DNA of 64,000 nt from an uncultured Bdellovibrionales bacterium (GTDB lineage Bacteria; Bdellovibrionota; Bdellovibrionia; Bdellovibrionales; UBA1609). Positions 49,508-58,582 of this stretch are shown one piece after another. The position numbers and the translations under genes were made by a program. A model generated the notes under the pieces. That model was not told the origin of the DNA and searched no databases. It saw nothing but the letters and a program-made list of their open reading frames with translations. The stretch covers positions 1-64,000 of the forward strand of contig CAILEP010000030.1 of assembly GCA_903833275.1 (NCBI GenBank), in the 5' to 3' direction. How positions within the stretch are numbered: the stretch's first letter is position 1; each line of letters starts with the position of its first letter.

Positions 49508-52096
49508 GTGGAGTTAGATACAGGGCATGCGTCGCCCCAAGTTATGAATACGAAATCTGAAGTTAAACCCAAAGAAATGAAAATCACAAAGCGCCACACA
49601 AAGTTTACCGATGCCTTTTCGCAAGAGGTTTTCGAGCAAACGTATAGGTACGAAGGTGAAGCGGATATTAACGATCGACATATGGCGATCGCGGTTGATC
49701 TAGCGTCTGTTGAGGCCCCCGAATTGCGTGAACTATGGACTAATAAATTTCTCGATCTTCTCGAAGACTTTAAGTTTGTGCCAGGTGGTCGAATCACCTC
49801 GAATGCGGGCACAGGGCTTCAGGGCACGACGTACATTAATTGCTTCGTCAGCGGCTTTCGCGGTGAAAATCAAGACTCCATGGAAGGCATCATGGATGAA
49901 CTTAAGCGCCAGGCGCTTATTTTAAAATCTGAAGGCGGTTACGGTTTCTGTGCCGATGTGCTGCGGCCTCGTGGGGCCTTTGTTGAAGGGATCGGTGGTG
50001 ATTCGCCTGGGGCCGTAAAGCTTCTCGAAATGTGGGATACTCAGAGTGCAGTCATCACTGCCGGCAGTGGCCATAAAAAAGAAGGCAATCGCGGTAAGAC
50101 AAAAATTAGAAAGGGCGCCCAGATGGTGACCCTCTCTGTTTTTCACCCTGATATTGAAGAATTCATTACGGCCAAACAAACACCTGGCCGCCTGACTAAA
50201 TTTAATATGTCAGTCTTGGTTTCTGATGATTTCATGAATGCGGTTGAGCTCAATCAACCTTGGAATTTAGAATTCCCTAATTACGAATTAGTTAAAGCCG
50301 AATACAAAAAATATTGGGACGGCGATATCAAAGCCTGGAAGGCCCGTGGCCTGCCTGTTCGTATTTATAAAAAATATGACAATGCCAACCAGCTCTGGGA
50401 TCTCATTATGAAATCCACATACAACCGAAATGAGCCGGGTATATTATTTTACGACACGATCAATCGTCTTAATAATCTCTATTACGCCGAACACATCAAC
50501 GCGACGAACCCCTGCGGTGAACAGGTTTTGCCTGTCGGCGGTTGCTGCTTGCTGGGTTCGATGAATCTCACGCAATTTGTGGACGCCAGAAAAGGCGAAT
50601 GGGATTACCCAAAACTCAAAGAGGCCATCACGACGGCTGTTCGCTTTATGGACAACGTAAACGACAAGACTCGAGTGCCGCTGCCAGAGCAAGAAGATAA
50701 TCTGCAAAGTAAAAGAAGAATTGGTCTTGGAGTTCTGGGCTACGGCTCAGCGCTGATGATGTTGAAAGTGAAATACGGTTCGCCCGAAGCCATTGCGCTC
50801 ACCGAGAAGTTAGGCGAATTTATGAAAAATGAAGCCTACAAAGCCTCGGCTCTTTTGGCTCAAGAAAAGGGTGCCTTTTCGTTATTTGACGCTGATAAAT
50901 ATTTGAAGGGCCAGTTTGTTCAGGGTTTGAAAACCGAAACTCTTGAGTTGATTCGAAAACATGGCATTAGAAATAGCCACCTGCTCTCAATTCAGCCAAC
51001 CGGCAACAGCTCGGTTTTGGCAAATAACGTTTCTGGTGGCCTTGAACCGCTCTTTATGGCGGATTATATTCGCACTTCGATGCAGCCCTTTCCCCCAGCG
51101 GGCCTTGGCGTGCCAAAGGACATTAATTGGGAAGCTAAGACATTTTCGCTCAGCGAACCAGGCGTCAGTTGGGAATGGGCAAAAGAGGGCGACGAAAATA
51201 TTCTGGTGACTAAGTTCAATAACGAAATTTGGAAGTTCGATTCAAATCGCGGTCTGTTGAAAGAGTCGCGGGTGCGCGATTATGCCGTTCGTTACCATGA
51301 AGAAAATGGCGATTGGGATTCTAGCGCCGCTTGGGGCGCAACGACGTTTAATTTGAATATTGATGATCATGTGAAAACCATGGCCGTATTTTCGCGGCAT
51401 ATAGATTCGGCAATGTCGAAGACCGTGAATATCCCCAAAGATTACCCATACGAAGATTTTAAACGATTGTATTTGGAGGTTTATAAGACCGGGACGATCA
51501 AGGGCTGCACTTCTTATCGCGAAGGCACAATGACTTCGGTTCTTTCGGCTGACAGCACGGCCGGTAAATCAGAAAAGGGCGTTCGGCGCACCAAGGCCAC
51601 TCCGCGGCCAGATCGTTTAGATTGCGACATTCATCACCTGACAACTTCGGGCGAAAAATGGGTTGTGATCGTGGGTTTGATGGACAACGACCCTTACGAA
51701 GTTTTTGCCATGAAGCAGAGTCGATTATTTTTGCCGCCCAATGTTCGCGTTGGCAAATTGGTGAAGGTTAGATCGGGAGTTTACAATCTTGAAACTGAAG
51801 ACGGCTGGGTTCTCGGCGACATCAGCACGCTGTTCGAGTCGAACGAGCAAGAGGCGTTGACTCGAATGATTTCGACCGCACTTCGACATGGTGCTGATAT
51901 TGAATTTATTGTTTCGCAATTGGCAAAGAGCGAAGGTGTGATCACCTCGTTTTCAAAAGCCATCGCGCGCACTCTGAAAAAATACGTGCCCGAGGGTTCG
52001 GTGTTAAAAAAATGCACCGCCTGCCAAAGTGGCAATGTTAAGTTGCAAGAGGGCTGCTACGTTTGTCTTGATTGCGGCAGCAGTAAGTGCGAGTAA
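49508..52096 (+). CDS. nrdJ: Class II (B12-dependent) ribonucleotide reductase NrdJ
   Basis: The enzyme makes deoxyribonucleotides using adenosylcobalamin. The 862-residue protein has the barrel motifs NAGTGLQGTTYINCFV, NPCGEQVLP (active-site Cys/Glu loop) and SIQPTGNSSVLANNVSGGLEP. The C-terminal TSCPD-type region ends in a zinc-like CTACQSGNVK...CYVCLDCGSSKC. No N-terminal ATP cone is obvious. It starts with GTG 49,508 behind GGAGG. The 205-bp leader holds a small hairpin (AAGAAC-TCTT-GTTCTT, 49,455-49,470) but I see neither a cobalamin riboswitch nor an NrdR box. Confidence 0.95.
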   Translation: MELDTGHASPQVMNTKSEVKPKEMKITKRHTKFTDAFSQEVFEQTYRYEGEADINDRHMAIAVDLASVEAPELRELWTNKFLDLLEDFKFVPGGRITSNAGTGLQGTTYINCFVSGFRGENQDSMEGIMDELKRQALILKSEGGYGFCADVLRPRGAFVEGIGGDSPGAVKLLEMWDTQSAVITAGSGHKKEGNRGKTKIRKGAQMVTLSVFHPDIEEFITAKQTPGRLTKFNMSVLVSDDFMNAVELNQPWNLEFPNYELVKAEYKKYWDGDIKAWKARGLPVRIYKKYDNANQLWDLIMKSTYNRNEPGILFYDTINRLNNLYYAEHINATNPCGEQVLPVGGCCLLGSMNLTQFVDARKGEWDYPKLKEAITTAVRFMDNVNDKTRVPLPEQEDNLQSKRRIGLGVLGYGSALMMLKVKYGSPEAIALTEKLGEFMKNEAYKASALLAQEKGAFSLFDADKYLKGQFVQGLKTETLELIRKHGIRNSHLLSIQPTGNSSVLANNVSGGLEPLFMADYIRTSMQPFPPAGLGVPKDINWEAKTFSLSEPGVSWEWAKEGDENILVTKFNNEIWKFDSNRGLLKESRVRDYAVRYHEENGDWDSSAAWGATTFNLNIDDHVKTMAVFSRHIDSAMSKTVNIPKDYPYEDFKRLYLEVYKTGTIKGCTSYREGTMTSVLSADSTAGKSEKGVRRTKATPRPDRLDCDIHHLTTSGEKWVVIVGLMDNDPYEVFAMKQSRLFLPPNVRVGKLVKVRSGVYNLETEDGWVLGDISTLFESNEQEALTRMISTALRHGADIEFIVSQLAKSEGVITSFSKAIARTLKKYVPEGSVLKKCTACQSGNVKLQEGCYVCLDCGSSKCE

Positions 52097-52758
52097 GCGA
52101 ACAGCAGAACTCTGGGTCAAAAGACTCGTTAGCATTAAAACCTTTGCTTAGGGGGCACATCCATCAGGCGGCATTTTTTGTCGCCCTCGGTGCTTGCCCA
52201 TTATTGATCGCCAAAAGTTCGAGTTCTCAAGCTTTTTTCGCGAGCCTTATTTATTCGATTTGTCTTATGTTGATGTTTGGGGTCAGCGCTCTCTACCATC
52301 GACCGCATTGGCAGCCGAAAGCGCGAGCTTTGATGAAGCGCTTTGATCACTGCGCAATCTTCTTCTCAATTTCGGGGGCGTTTACCCCGATTTGTCTTTT
52401 CGGCCTGAGTGCAGAGAAGGGTCATTATCTTCTGGGTTTGGTCTGGGCCGCCGCTTTTCTGGGGGTTTTTCAATCGGTTTTTTGGCTGAGTGCCCCGAAA
52501 TGGGTGACGGCCATTTTCTATGTTGCCCTTGGCTGGTTGGCACTGCCTTATTTAAGCGAACTCAAAGAATCTTTAGGGATTGCAAATTTACTTATGATCC
52601 TCGCGGGGGGAGTGGCCTACACGGCGGGCGCCATATTTTACGCATTGAAGTGGCCCAAGCTGAGTTTGAATGTATTTGGTTATCACGAGCTCTTTCATTC
52701 GCTCACAATCATTGGGGCGCTTTTTCATTTTATCGTTATTTATCAGCTTATCCGCTAA
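52087..52758 (+). CDS. Hemolysin III/PAQR-family membrane protein
   Basis: The 223-residue protein has seven membrane segments and the family motifs SALYHRPHW (His and acid-side residues), the FDHCAIFFSISGAFTP segment and the late HELFHSLTIIGALFHF. PAQR proteins are membrane hydrolase-like folds of uncertain substrate; hemolysin activity is not implied. The GTG start overlaps the nrdJ stop by 10 bp, so co-translation is likely. A downstream start is possible. Confidence 0.9.
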   Translation: MRVSEQQNSGSKDSLALKPLLRGHIHQAAFFVALGACPLLIAKSSSSQAFFASLIYSICLMLMFGVSALYHRPHWQPKARALMKRFDHCAIFFSISGAFTPICLFGLSAEKGHYLLGLVWAAAFLGVFQSVFWLSAPKWVTAIFYVALGWLALPYLSELKESLGIANLLMILAGGVAYTAGAIFYALKWPKLSLNVFGYHELFHSLTIIGALFHFIVIYQLIR

Positions 52759-52760
52759 CT

Positions 52761-53045
52761 TTAGAGCGACGAACCAGTTTCTCGGCGGGCGCTGTTGAAG
52801 CGCTTTAAATCACGACTCGTTAGCAAGCTGACAGACTCTGTCGCTTGATCAAAAACAATCTTGATGTCACCTTTTACGATCTGCCGCCGAATTTGCTCTG
52901 CTTTTTTCTCGTACGACACTTCGACCATTCCGTAGTCGGTGCCTTCGCGCAGTATAAAATTTTCGATAATCCCCGCAATTGCTTGCTCAGAGAGATGGTC
53001 GATTGATATTTCAATAGGGATTTCGGTCAATTTGTTGTCAGACAT
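52761..53045 (-). CDS. YheU-family (UPF0270) protein
   Basis: The 94-residue protein contains the UPF0270 pattern: IPIEISIDHLSEQAIAGIIE, then FILREGTDYGMVEVS and the QIRRQIVKGDIKIVFDQATESVSLL region. The function is unknown; members are small cytosolic proteins. A C-terminal extension of about 20 residues is basic. It lies between two plus-strand genes and diverges from hflX, sharing the short promoter gap 53,046-53,103. Confidence 0.85.
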   Translation of the reverse strand: MSDNKLTEIPIEISIDHLSEQAIAGIIENFILREGTDYGMVEVSYEKKAEQIRRQIVKGDIKIVFDQATESVSLLTSRDLKRFNSARRETGSSL

Positions 53046-53103
53046 CTACCCGAATCATACGAAAAGATGTCTTTCGTTGCAAATGAATGAGAAAATGGGG
53101 CGC

Positions 53104-54540
53104 ATGTCTATAGAAACAAAAATTAAGAACGCGGTGCTCGTCGGTCTGCAATTGCCCAAGATGAGCACGCAAGAATTGGACGGCTCGTTACAAGAGCTGA
53201 CTCGCTTAGTGACCACCTTGGGTTACAACGTCGTCGGCCAATTGACCCAGAAACGCAGCACTTACCGTGCCGCCGCGGTTCTTGGCGAAGGTAAATTAAA
53301 AGAGCTTGCGGAGTGGACTGGTGGGACAGGCAAAATCGCCTCGATGGTTGATCGTAAAATCACCAAAGCGGAGGCTAAACGTATAGAAGAAGCCGGAGCC
53401 GACGAAGACGCTGGGGCAGAGGACGCTGATGCTGACGAAGAGAACTTCGAAGCTGAAGACGAGGCTGTGGCTGAGGCGGGTGCTCTTACTGAAGACCAAA
53501 AGGGCTCAGCCCAGATTGTAATCGTTGATTCAGATTTATCGCCCTCGCAATTGCGCAATCTCGAAAGCGCTACGGGCGTTACGGTTCTTGACCGAACTGG
53601 CGTAATTATCGAAATTTTCAGCCGTCACGCGCGAACAAGAGCGGCGCGCCTTCAGGTCGAAATCGCCAAACTGACTTACGTCGCCCCTCGCCTAAGAGAA
53701 ACTGGGGCCAGTGAAGACCGGCAAGGTGGTGGCGGTAAAGGTGCGGGCGAAAGTAGCCTTGAACTCGATAAGCGAAAAATTCGTGATCGAATTAAAGAAC
53801 TAAAAACTGAGTTGGCCTCGATTGGCAATGAGCATCAGATTCGCCGGGCGCGCCGAGAGCAAGAAAACTGCGTGGCGCTTGTCGGTTACACAAATGCCGG
53901 CAAGTCTTCACTAATGCGCGCCATGACGGGTAGCGAAGTGCTGGTGGCCGACAAATTATTTGCCACCCTTGATACGACGATTCGGCCGCTTTACCCCGAG
54001 TCTCGGCCAAAAGTTCTGGTATCTGACACCGTCGGTTTTATTAAAAAACTACCCCACGATTTGGTGGCCTCTTTTAAATCAACGTTGGATGAGGCGTTGC
54101 ATGCGTCACTTTTACTTTTTGTTGTTGATGCCGCAGACCCGTCGTTTCGATCGCAGCTTGAAGTAACTCAAAGTGTTTTGGCTGAGGTCGGCGCGAAAGA
54201 TATCCCGAGTCTTCTTGTTTTGAATAAACGCGATCGCTTGAGCGAAGCCGAGCAAACTGAGATCAAGAATGAGTTTAGCGACAAGAGGTTTAGCGACACC
54301 GTTATGATTTCGACCCGAAATAAAGATGACCTTAAGTTATTGCGTGACAAGATCATGAGTTATTTTGAGAGCCATATGGTGGATGAAGATTTATTTGTAC
54401 CTTATTCGGCCAAAGGGGTTATTGGCGAAATTAGAGCAAGAATGCGCGTGCTGGGTGAGACTTACGACGAAAAAGGCGTAACACTTAAGGTGCGCGGCGC
54501 ACCCGAAGCATTGGCCCATGTCAAAAAACATTTGAGTTAA
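53104..54540 (+). CDS. hflX: GTPase HflX with an acidic insertion
   Basis: HflX is a ribosome-splitting and rescue GTPase. The product (478 residues from ATG 53,104) has the N-terminal HflX domain (STYRAAAVLGEGKLKEL, VIVDSDLSPSQLRNLE), the helical linker with a glycine-rich loop (RQGGGGKGAGES), and the G domain: GYTNAGKSSLM (Walker A), DTVGFIKKLPHDLV (G3) and LNKRDRL (G4). About 45 extra residues, rich in Asp/Glu/Ala (EEAGADEDAGAEDADADEE), sit at 84-133 inside the N-terminal domain. An ATG at 53,083 is an alternative start. Its stop shares bases with the convergent gene. Confidence 0.94.
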   Translation: MSIETKIKNAVLVGLQLPKMSTQELDGSLQELTRLVTTLGYNVVGQLTQKRSTYRAAAVLGEGKLKELAEWTGGTGKIASMVDRKITKAEAKRIEEAGADEDAGAEDADADEENFEAEDEAVAEAGALTEDQKGSAQIVIVDSDLSPSQLRNLESATGVTVLDRTGVIIEIFSRHARTRAARLQVEIAKLTYVAPRLRETGASEDRQGGGGKGAGESSLELDKRKIRDRIKELKTELASIGNEHQIRRARREQENCVALVGYTNAGKSSLMRAMTGSEVLVADKLFATLDTTIRPLYPESRPKVLVSDTVGFIKKLPHDLVASFKSTLDEALHASLLLFVVDAADPSFRSQLEVTQSVLAEVGAKDIPSLLVLNKRDRLSEAEQTEIKNEFSDKRFSDTVMISTRNKDDLKLLRDKIMSYFESHMVDEDLFVPYSAKGVIGEIRARMRVLGETYDEKGVTLKVRGAPEALAHVKKHLS

Positions 54541-56525
54541 AGCCAGCTACTAATAAGCCCTGAAATTAAATAAAAGAAACCGTATTTTCCGTTTTTAGCG
54601 CCCGAGCCATAAATAGATTCGGGGCCAACGTTTCTATCGGCATCATACTCTTGAGAATCGCTATTCATCATTTTCAAAACTGTTGTTTCGACCAGGTTTG
54701 CAAATTCGGCTGAATCAACCAAAAGTCCAAATTCTGAATTGAATCTTTCGCTCAAACTATCCAGATTATAGCCACTGACTATTACTTTCTGTGCGTCGAA
54801 AACAAATATTTTTGCGTGAAGATTGCTTGCGCCCTTGTAGGCGTAGATTTTTAAATTTGGGATTTGCTTCATGAGTTTCTTCCACTCGTGCATAAAAACA
54901 GCTTGAGTAACTGCGTTATCTGAGGTGCCAGGGCTTGCGGTGCTTAAATAAATTTGTGCACCACCCTGGGCCGCTTCGATAAGTGCAGCTTTGAGTCGTT
55001 TAGTTAATGTGACGTATGGATTTTGAATGACGATTCTTTTTGAGCTTCGAATAAGCGCAAAAAGAGTCTCGCTGAAATTATTTTGATCTAAAAGCATAGA
55101 GGTTTTGTCTAGGCATTTCACGTTGAAATATTCGTCTGACGTTTTGGGGTCAAACTGACGGTAGCCAACCAAACTTTTGAATTTTTCGACTTCAGGGTGA
55201 GTGGCCAGCGTTTCTGCGCTGAGCACCTCGTTGTTCATACGGTCTTCGATCGCGACTAGCGAGCTATTGCAGGCAGCCGTGGTCTCAATAACTTCTGGAG
55301 CTGAACTCGAGTAAACCCGAAAAGAATGTTCGCTGTAGAACTCAGAATTGAAGGCCGAAATGGCCGCGATGAAGGGCTCTTTGAATTCAGCATAAATATC
55401 GGCGTCACGATAAGTCTTTTTGTTGAACTCGTTGGCCCTTAAAAAGTATCGACCACTCATATTGCGGCCGCCAGTAATGAGCTTGGTGTCGTCAACGAGC
55501 AGTACCTTGTCGTGATTGGCGGCGACGAAGGCATTGATTGGGCCTGCGGAGAAAAATTTAAATAGATTGCGTACACCGAGCAACAACGGGTTGTATGAGA
55601 CCGTTTCGGCTCCTGCCGCACTGAGGGTTCGCATTAGGCGACCGCGTGAGGTGGTAAACGACCCGCGCCCGTCGAGCATAACCTTAACGTGAACCCCTCG
55701 TTTCATAGCTTCGAGTAAGAGGGCGACAAAACTTTGGCCAAATATATCGTCAGCTAAAGTGAAATATTCGACATCAATTGATTTCTTCGCACTTTTGACT
55801 AATTGGTAGCGCATATACCAGGCTTCGTTACCGGCGCGCAAAAACTTGAGTTTTGCGAACGTCGGATACATTTCGGCAGACGTGCGGCCAAGATCGGCTG
55901 GTGAAAGAGTGTTCGAAAAATATTCGGTGCCATCAAAGAAGTTGTCGCGAAGAAGTATGTAAACATCAGGGTGGCGGGTGACGAGGGCCGGGTCAGTCAT
56001 GAAGGCCAGAGAGGTCGTGGCCCAAAAATTTAGCAACGAATTTTGAGCGGTGTCGTTTATGTCGACGTTCATCGTGAGAGGGGTCAGGTAATAGTGATTG
56101 GCGTAGACCAGTTTTTTGATTTTTGTTTTATTTAGATTATTGTCTGGCTTTTCAAGCCATAGCTGAACCGCCACGCGGTAGAGGCTTCTCAAAAGTTCGT
56201 TTTCAGCCACTTCTTGAATTGTAAAGGTGGCGGAGACCTTATCGATTTGGTTAATGCATGATCTAGAGATATCTATGTACTGCTCGGTCACTTTAACAAT
56301 TGGGTCAGATGAATTTGTTTTGGCGTAATAACGGGCGCAACCCGTGACATTCGGTTTCAATCTAACGGTGATAGAGTGATCATTCTCTCGCCAGGTTTCG
56401 GCAATTTTTGGCGGCAAAATAGCTTCAAATCGGCTGAAAGCGGTCTCGATAGGGTTATGGTAACTAGATTCGGCCTGCGCTAGGCTTGAACTTATTAGAA
56501 TTATTAAGAAAAATGCCCTTATCAT
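54537..56525 (-). CDS. Exported phospholipase D-like protein
   Basis: The product (662 residues from ATG 56,525, GAGGCGG upstream) has a signal peptide (MIRAFFLIILISSSLAQA) and two PLD repeats. The first has NHDKVLLVDDTKLITGGRN and the second LHAKIFVFDAQKVIVSGYN, each with the H-x-K-x4-D catalytic pattern. This is the cardiolipin-synthase/PLD family. Because the protein is exported and lacks the membrane helices of cardiolipin synthase, an extracytoplasmic phospholipase is more likely. It follows hflX in convergent orientation with overlapping stop codons. Confidence 0.88.
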   Translation of the reverse strand: MIRAFFLIILISSSLAQAESSYHNPIETAFSRFEAILPPKIAETWRENDHSITVRLKPNVTGCARYYAKTNSSDPIVKVTEQYIDISRSCINQIDKVSATFTIQEVAENELLRSLYRVAVQLWLEKPDNNLNKTKIKKLVYANHYYLTPLTMNVDINDTAQNSLLNFWATTSLAFMTDPALVTRHPDVYILLRDNFFDGTEYFSNTLSPADLGRTSAEMYPTFAKLKFLRAGNEAWYMRYQLVKSAKKSIDVEYFTLADDIFGQSFVALLLEAMKRGVHVKVMLDGRGSFTTSRGRLMRTLSAAGAETVSYNPLLLGVRNLFKFFSAGPINAFVAANHDKVLLVDDTKLITGGRNMSGRYFLRANEFNKKTYRDADIYAEFKEPFIAAISAFNSEFYSEHSFRVYSSSAPEVIETTAACNSSLVAIEDRMNNEVLSAETLATHPEVEKFKSLVGYRQFDPKTSDEYFNVKCLDKTSMLLDQNNFSETLFALIRSSKRIVIQNPYVTLTKRLKAALIEAAQGGAQIYLSTASPGTSDNAVTQAVFMHEWKKLMKQIPNLKIYAYKGASNLHAKIFVFDAQKVIVSGYNLDSLSERFNSEFGLLVDSAEFANLVETTVLKMMNSDSQEYDADRNVGPESIYGSGAKNGKYGFFYLISGLISSWL

Positions 56526-56677
56526 GAAGCCGCCTCTATGTTTTAGACAATCGCCCAAAAAGGGCGCCTGGTGGCCCAAATAACGTGCCATTAGCCCACT
56601 TAGGTCGATTCAGGGTCCTACAATGCAATGAAGGGGCCAAGAATTGCCACAGGCATTTCGATTATGTACTTTTAGCT

Positions 56678-56980
56678 ATGTCTAGAAATACACGCCTCGT
56701 TTATTCAACTGATCCAAACGAAAAAGTTTATAATTTCAATTTCGTCGCCGTTTTGCGAATTGAAAAAGCCGGTCGCGGCGGCAAGACGGTTACAGTGATC
56801 GATCAGCTCACAAAATCTGAGCCGTTTTTAAAAGAATTAACGAAAGAGTTAAAAAGCAAGTGCGGCTCAGGCGGAACATATTTGATGGATCGCAAAGAGG
56901 GCGTCATTGAAATTCAAGGCGACAAGCGCGATATGATTCGCGAGATTCTTACCAAAAAAGGCATTAAGACGAAGGGTTGA
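56678..56980 (+). CDS. yciH: SUI1/eIF1-like translation factor (YciH)
   Basis: The 100-residue product has the SUI1 fold: VAVLRIEKAGRGGKTVTVIDQL, then the basic LTKELKSKCGSGGTYLM and IEIQGDKRDMIREILTKKG. Bacterial YciH resembles eIF1 and can influence start-codon selection at the ribosome; its cellular need varies. The ATG at 56,678 starts the domain, and the upstream in-frame extension has no family sequence. Its end overlaps the convergent methyltransferase gene by 17 bp. Confidence 0.92.
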   Translation: MSRNTRLVYSTDPNEKVYNFNFVAVLRIEKAGRGGKTVTVIDQLTKSEPFLKELTKELKSKCGSGGTYLMDRKEGVIEIQGDKRDMIREILTKKGIKTKG

Positions 56981-57626
56981 GACTTACGAGTGAGCGGGCC
57001 TTATTGGCTCGCTTAAGACTGAGTTCGACCCCGATCGCATTTAAACCAAGATCATTTGCGACAGCGAGAACAGAGCCGTGACCGCAGAAGGGGTCAACTA
57101 TGGTTCGGGTGTTGGTGTGGGCGATGATCATTCGGCAGGCAAGTAGGCAAGCCTTTGTGCCCATGCCGCGAGTCCAGGTGACTTCTCCGGCTTCGGGTAA
57201 AACATCGGCAAATGATTTCGAAATATCAGGGCGAATATCTTTAGAAAAACAAAGTAAGTGAGAATATGCCGGTCGCCCAAAGCCAACGGCGCCTGGGGCG
57301 GCTCGACATATTATTTTATGTGCGACCAGGGCGTGGCCGGTATTCTCGGCAGCTTTTTGGCAAAGGTACCCTTTATCAATCCAAACACCGTCTCGCTTTA
57401 TATCGGTCTGAAAAAAAATCGTAAGTCCATCATCCGGGCAGTGCGAAAGAACGAGTGCCGCGGTATCCGTAAACCAAGTTTTGTATTCATCGAGAGTAAA
57501 TTTCGAAAATTCAGAAATGTCTGGCATTGATGTGACAATCGAGCAGCCGGTCAATACACCTTGGCTTTTGAGCCAAGTCAGCGCATTTGCGTGGTGAATT
57601 GTGCGTTCTGTTTGCGGTGACGTCAT
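56964..57626 (-). CDS. SAM-dependent methyltransferase with permuted order and a TSMPD motif
   Basis: The product (220 residues from ATG 57,626) has the circularly permuted order of beta-type DNA methyltransferases: motif IV-like IVTSMPDISEF near the start, and SAM-binding VDPFCGHGSVLAVAND at about residues 180-195. The catalytic DPPY/SPPY is replaced by SMPD, so the target atom is uncertain (an RNA or DNA base, or another group). A TTG at 57,638 overlapping the OsmC gene stop is an alternative start. It overlaps or closely follows the OsmC-family gene and is probably co-transcribed with it. Confidence 0.75.
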   Translation of the reverse strand: MTSPQTERTIHHANALTWLKSQGVLTGCSIVTSMPDISEFSKFTLDEYKTWFTDTAALVLSHCPDDGLTIFFQTDIKRDGVWIDKGYLCQKAAENTGHALVAHKIICRAAPGAVGFGRPAYSHLLCFSKDIRPDISKSFADVLPEAGEVTWTRGMGTKACLLACRMIIAHTNTRTIVDPFCGHGSVLAVANDLGLNAIGVELSLKRANKARSLVSLNPSS

Positions 57627-57634
57627 TTCAACTT

Positions 57635-58039
57635 TCAAAAATATGAAAAAGTTATCGGTGCGCTAATGTCAGGGTGAAGACTTTTGTGAACAGGGCAATG
57701 GCGTGCGGTCTCTTCAAGTTTTCGGCGCTGGTCGGGGGTTAGGCTCGCGGGCAACTTTATTTTGACGGCCAGAGAGCCAATGCGGCGAGGCTTCACAATC
57801 ATTTCCTTTTCGACCTCGGCAGAGGCGCCGACAATAGAAATGTTATCGCGTTCAGCCACGATGGCCATAGTGGTCAAAATACAACTCGTCAGTGCAGCGC
57901 CGACAAGATCCGTCGGTGAAAAACGTTCACCTTTGCCGGCATTGTCTTTTGGGGCGTCAGTTTCGATTTTAGACCCTGAAGGTTCATGCATTAACTCGCA
58001 GTGCTTTTGGCCTTGATAAACTGCATTTGATTTAACCAT
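57635..58039 (-). CDS. OsmC-family peroxiredoxin-like protein
   Basis: The product (134 residues from ATG 58,039, GGAGG upstream) has the OsmC fold with the two reactive cysteines in [14 protein letters not shown] and [10 protein letters not shown]. OsmC/Ohr proteins reduce organic hydroperoxides. The motif order and length suggest the YhfA-like branch rather than Ohr. It is followed within a few bases by a methyltransferase gene. Confidence 0.9.
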   Translation of the reverse strand: MVKSNAVYQGQKHCELMHEPSGSKIETDAPKDNAGKGERFSPTDLVGAALTSCILTTMAIVAERDNISIVGASAEVEKEMIVKPRRIGSLAVKIKLPASLTPDQRRKLEETARHCPVHKSLHPDISAPITFSYF

Positions 58040-58198
58040 TTTTATGCCTCCGGCAAGCATTGCGTATTCGACGATAGTTTACGGCAAAACTCTAACACTG
58101 TTGCCGGGGGTGATCAAACCTTGTTAGCAAACTCTATGGCTGGGGTTAGACATGGGCAAGGGGCCGTGCTATTTCAAAGCTTCAATTGTGAGGTTACC

Positions 58199-58567
58199 AT
58201 GGACGCCGAAACGAAATGCCCGAAGTGCAGTTCTGAAAATATCTATGCCGACGGCAATCTCTGGGTTTGCCCCGAGTGTGCGCACGAGTGGGCGCCTTCA
58301 ACCAAAAGTTCAGCTGAAGACGCTGCGACAGAAGCAAACGCCCAAGCTGCGGGTGTTCGTGATGCTCACGGCAACGTTCTTGCTGACGGCGATTCAGTAA
58401 CGGTTATTAAAGAGTTAAAAATTAAAGGTTCATCATCGGTTGTGAAGGTTGGCACCAAGGTAAAAAGCATTCGCCTTGTCGATGGTGACGACGGCCACGA
58501 TATCGCCTGCAAGATTGACGGGATTGGCTCAATTAATCTTAAGTCTGAGTTTGTAAAGAAAGCCTAA
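58199..58567 (+). CDS. yjdM: PhnA/YjdM-family zinc-ribbon protein
   Basis: The product (122 residues from ATG 58,199, GTGAGGT upstream) has an N-terminal zinc ribbon ([10 protein letters not shown], then CPECAHEW) and the C-terminal PhnA domain ([25 protein letters not shown] in parts, [17 protein letters not shown]). Despite the old name, it is not shown to degrade phosphonates; the role is unclear. A short alanine/glutamate linker joins the parts. Confidence 0.93.
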   Translation: MDAETKCPKCSSENIYADGNLWVCPECAHEWAPSTKSSAEDAATEANAQAAGVRDAHGNVLADGDSVTVIKELKIKGSSSVVKVGTKVKSIRLVDGDDGHDIACKIDGIGSINLKSEFVKKA

Positions 58568-58582
58568 GTTTATCGGGCCATT

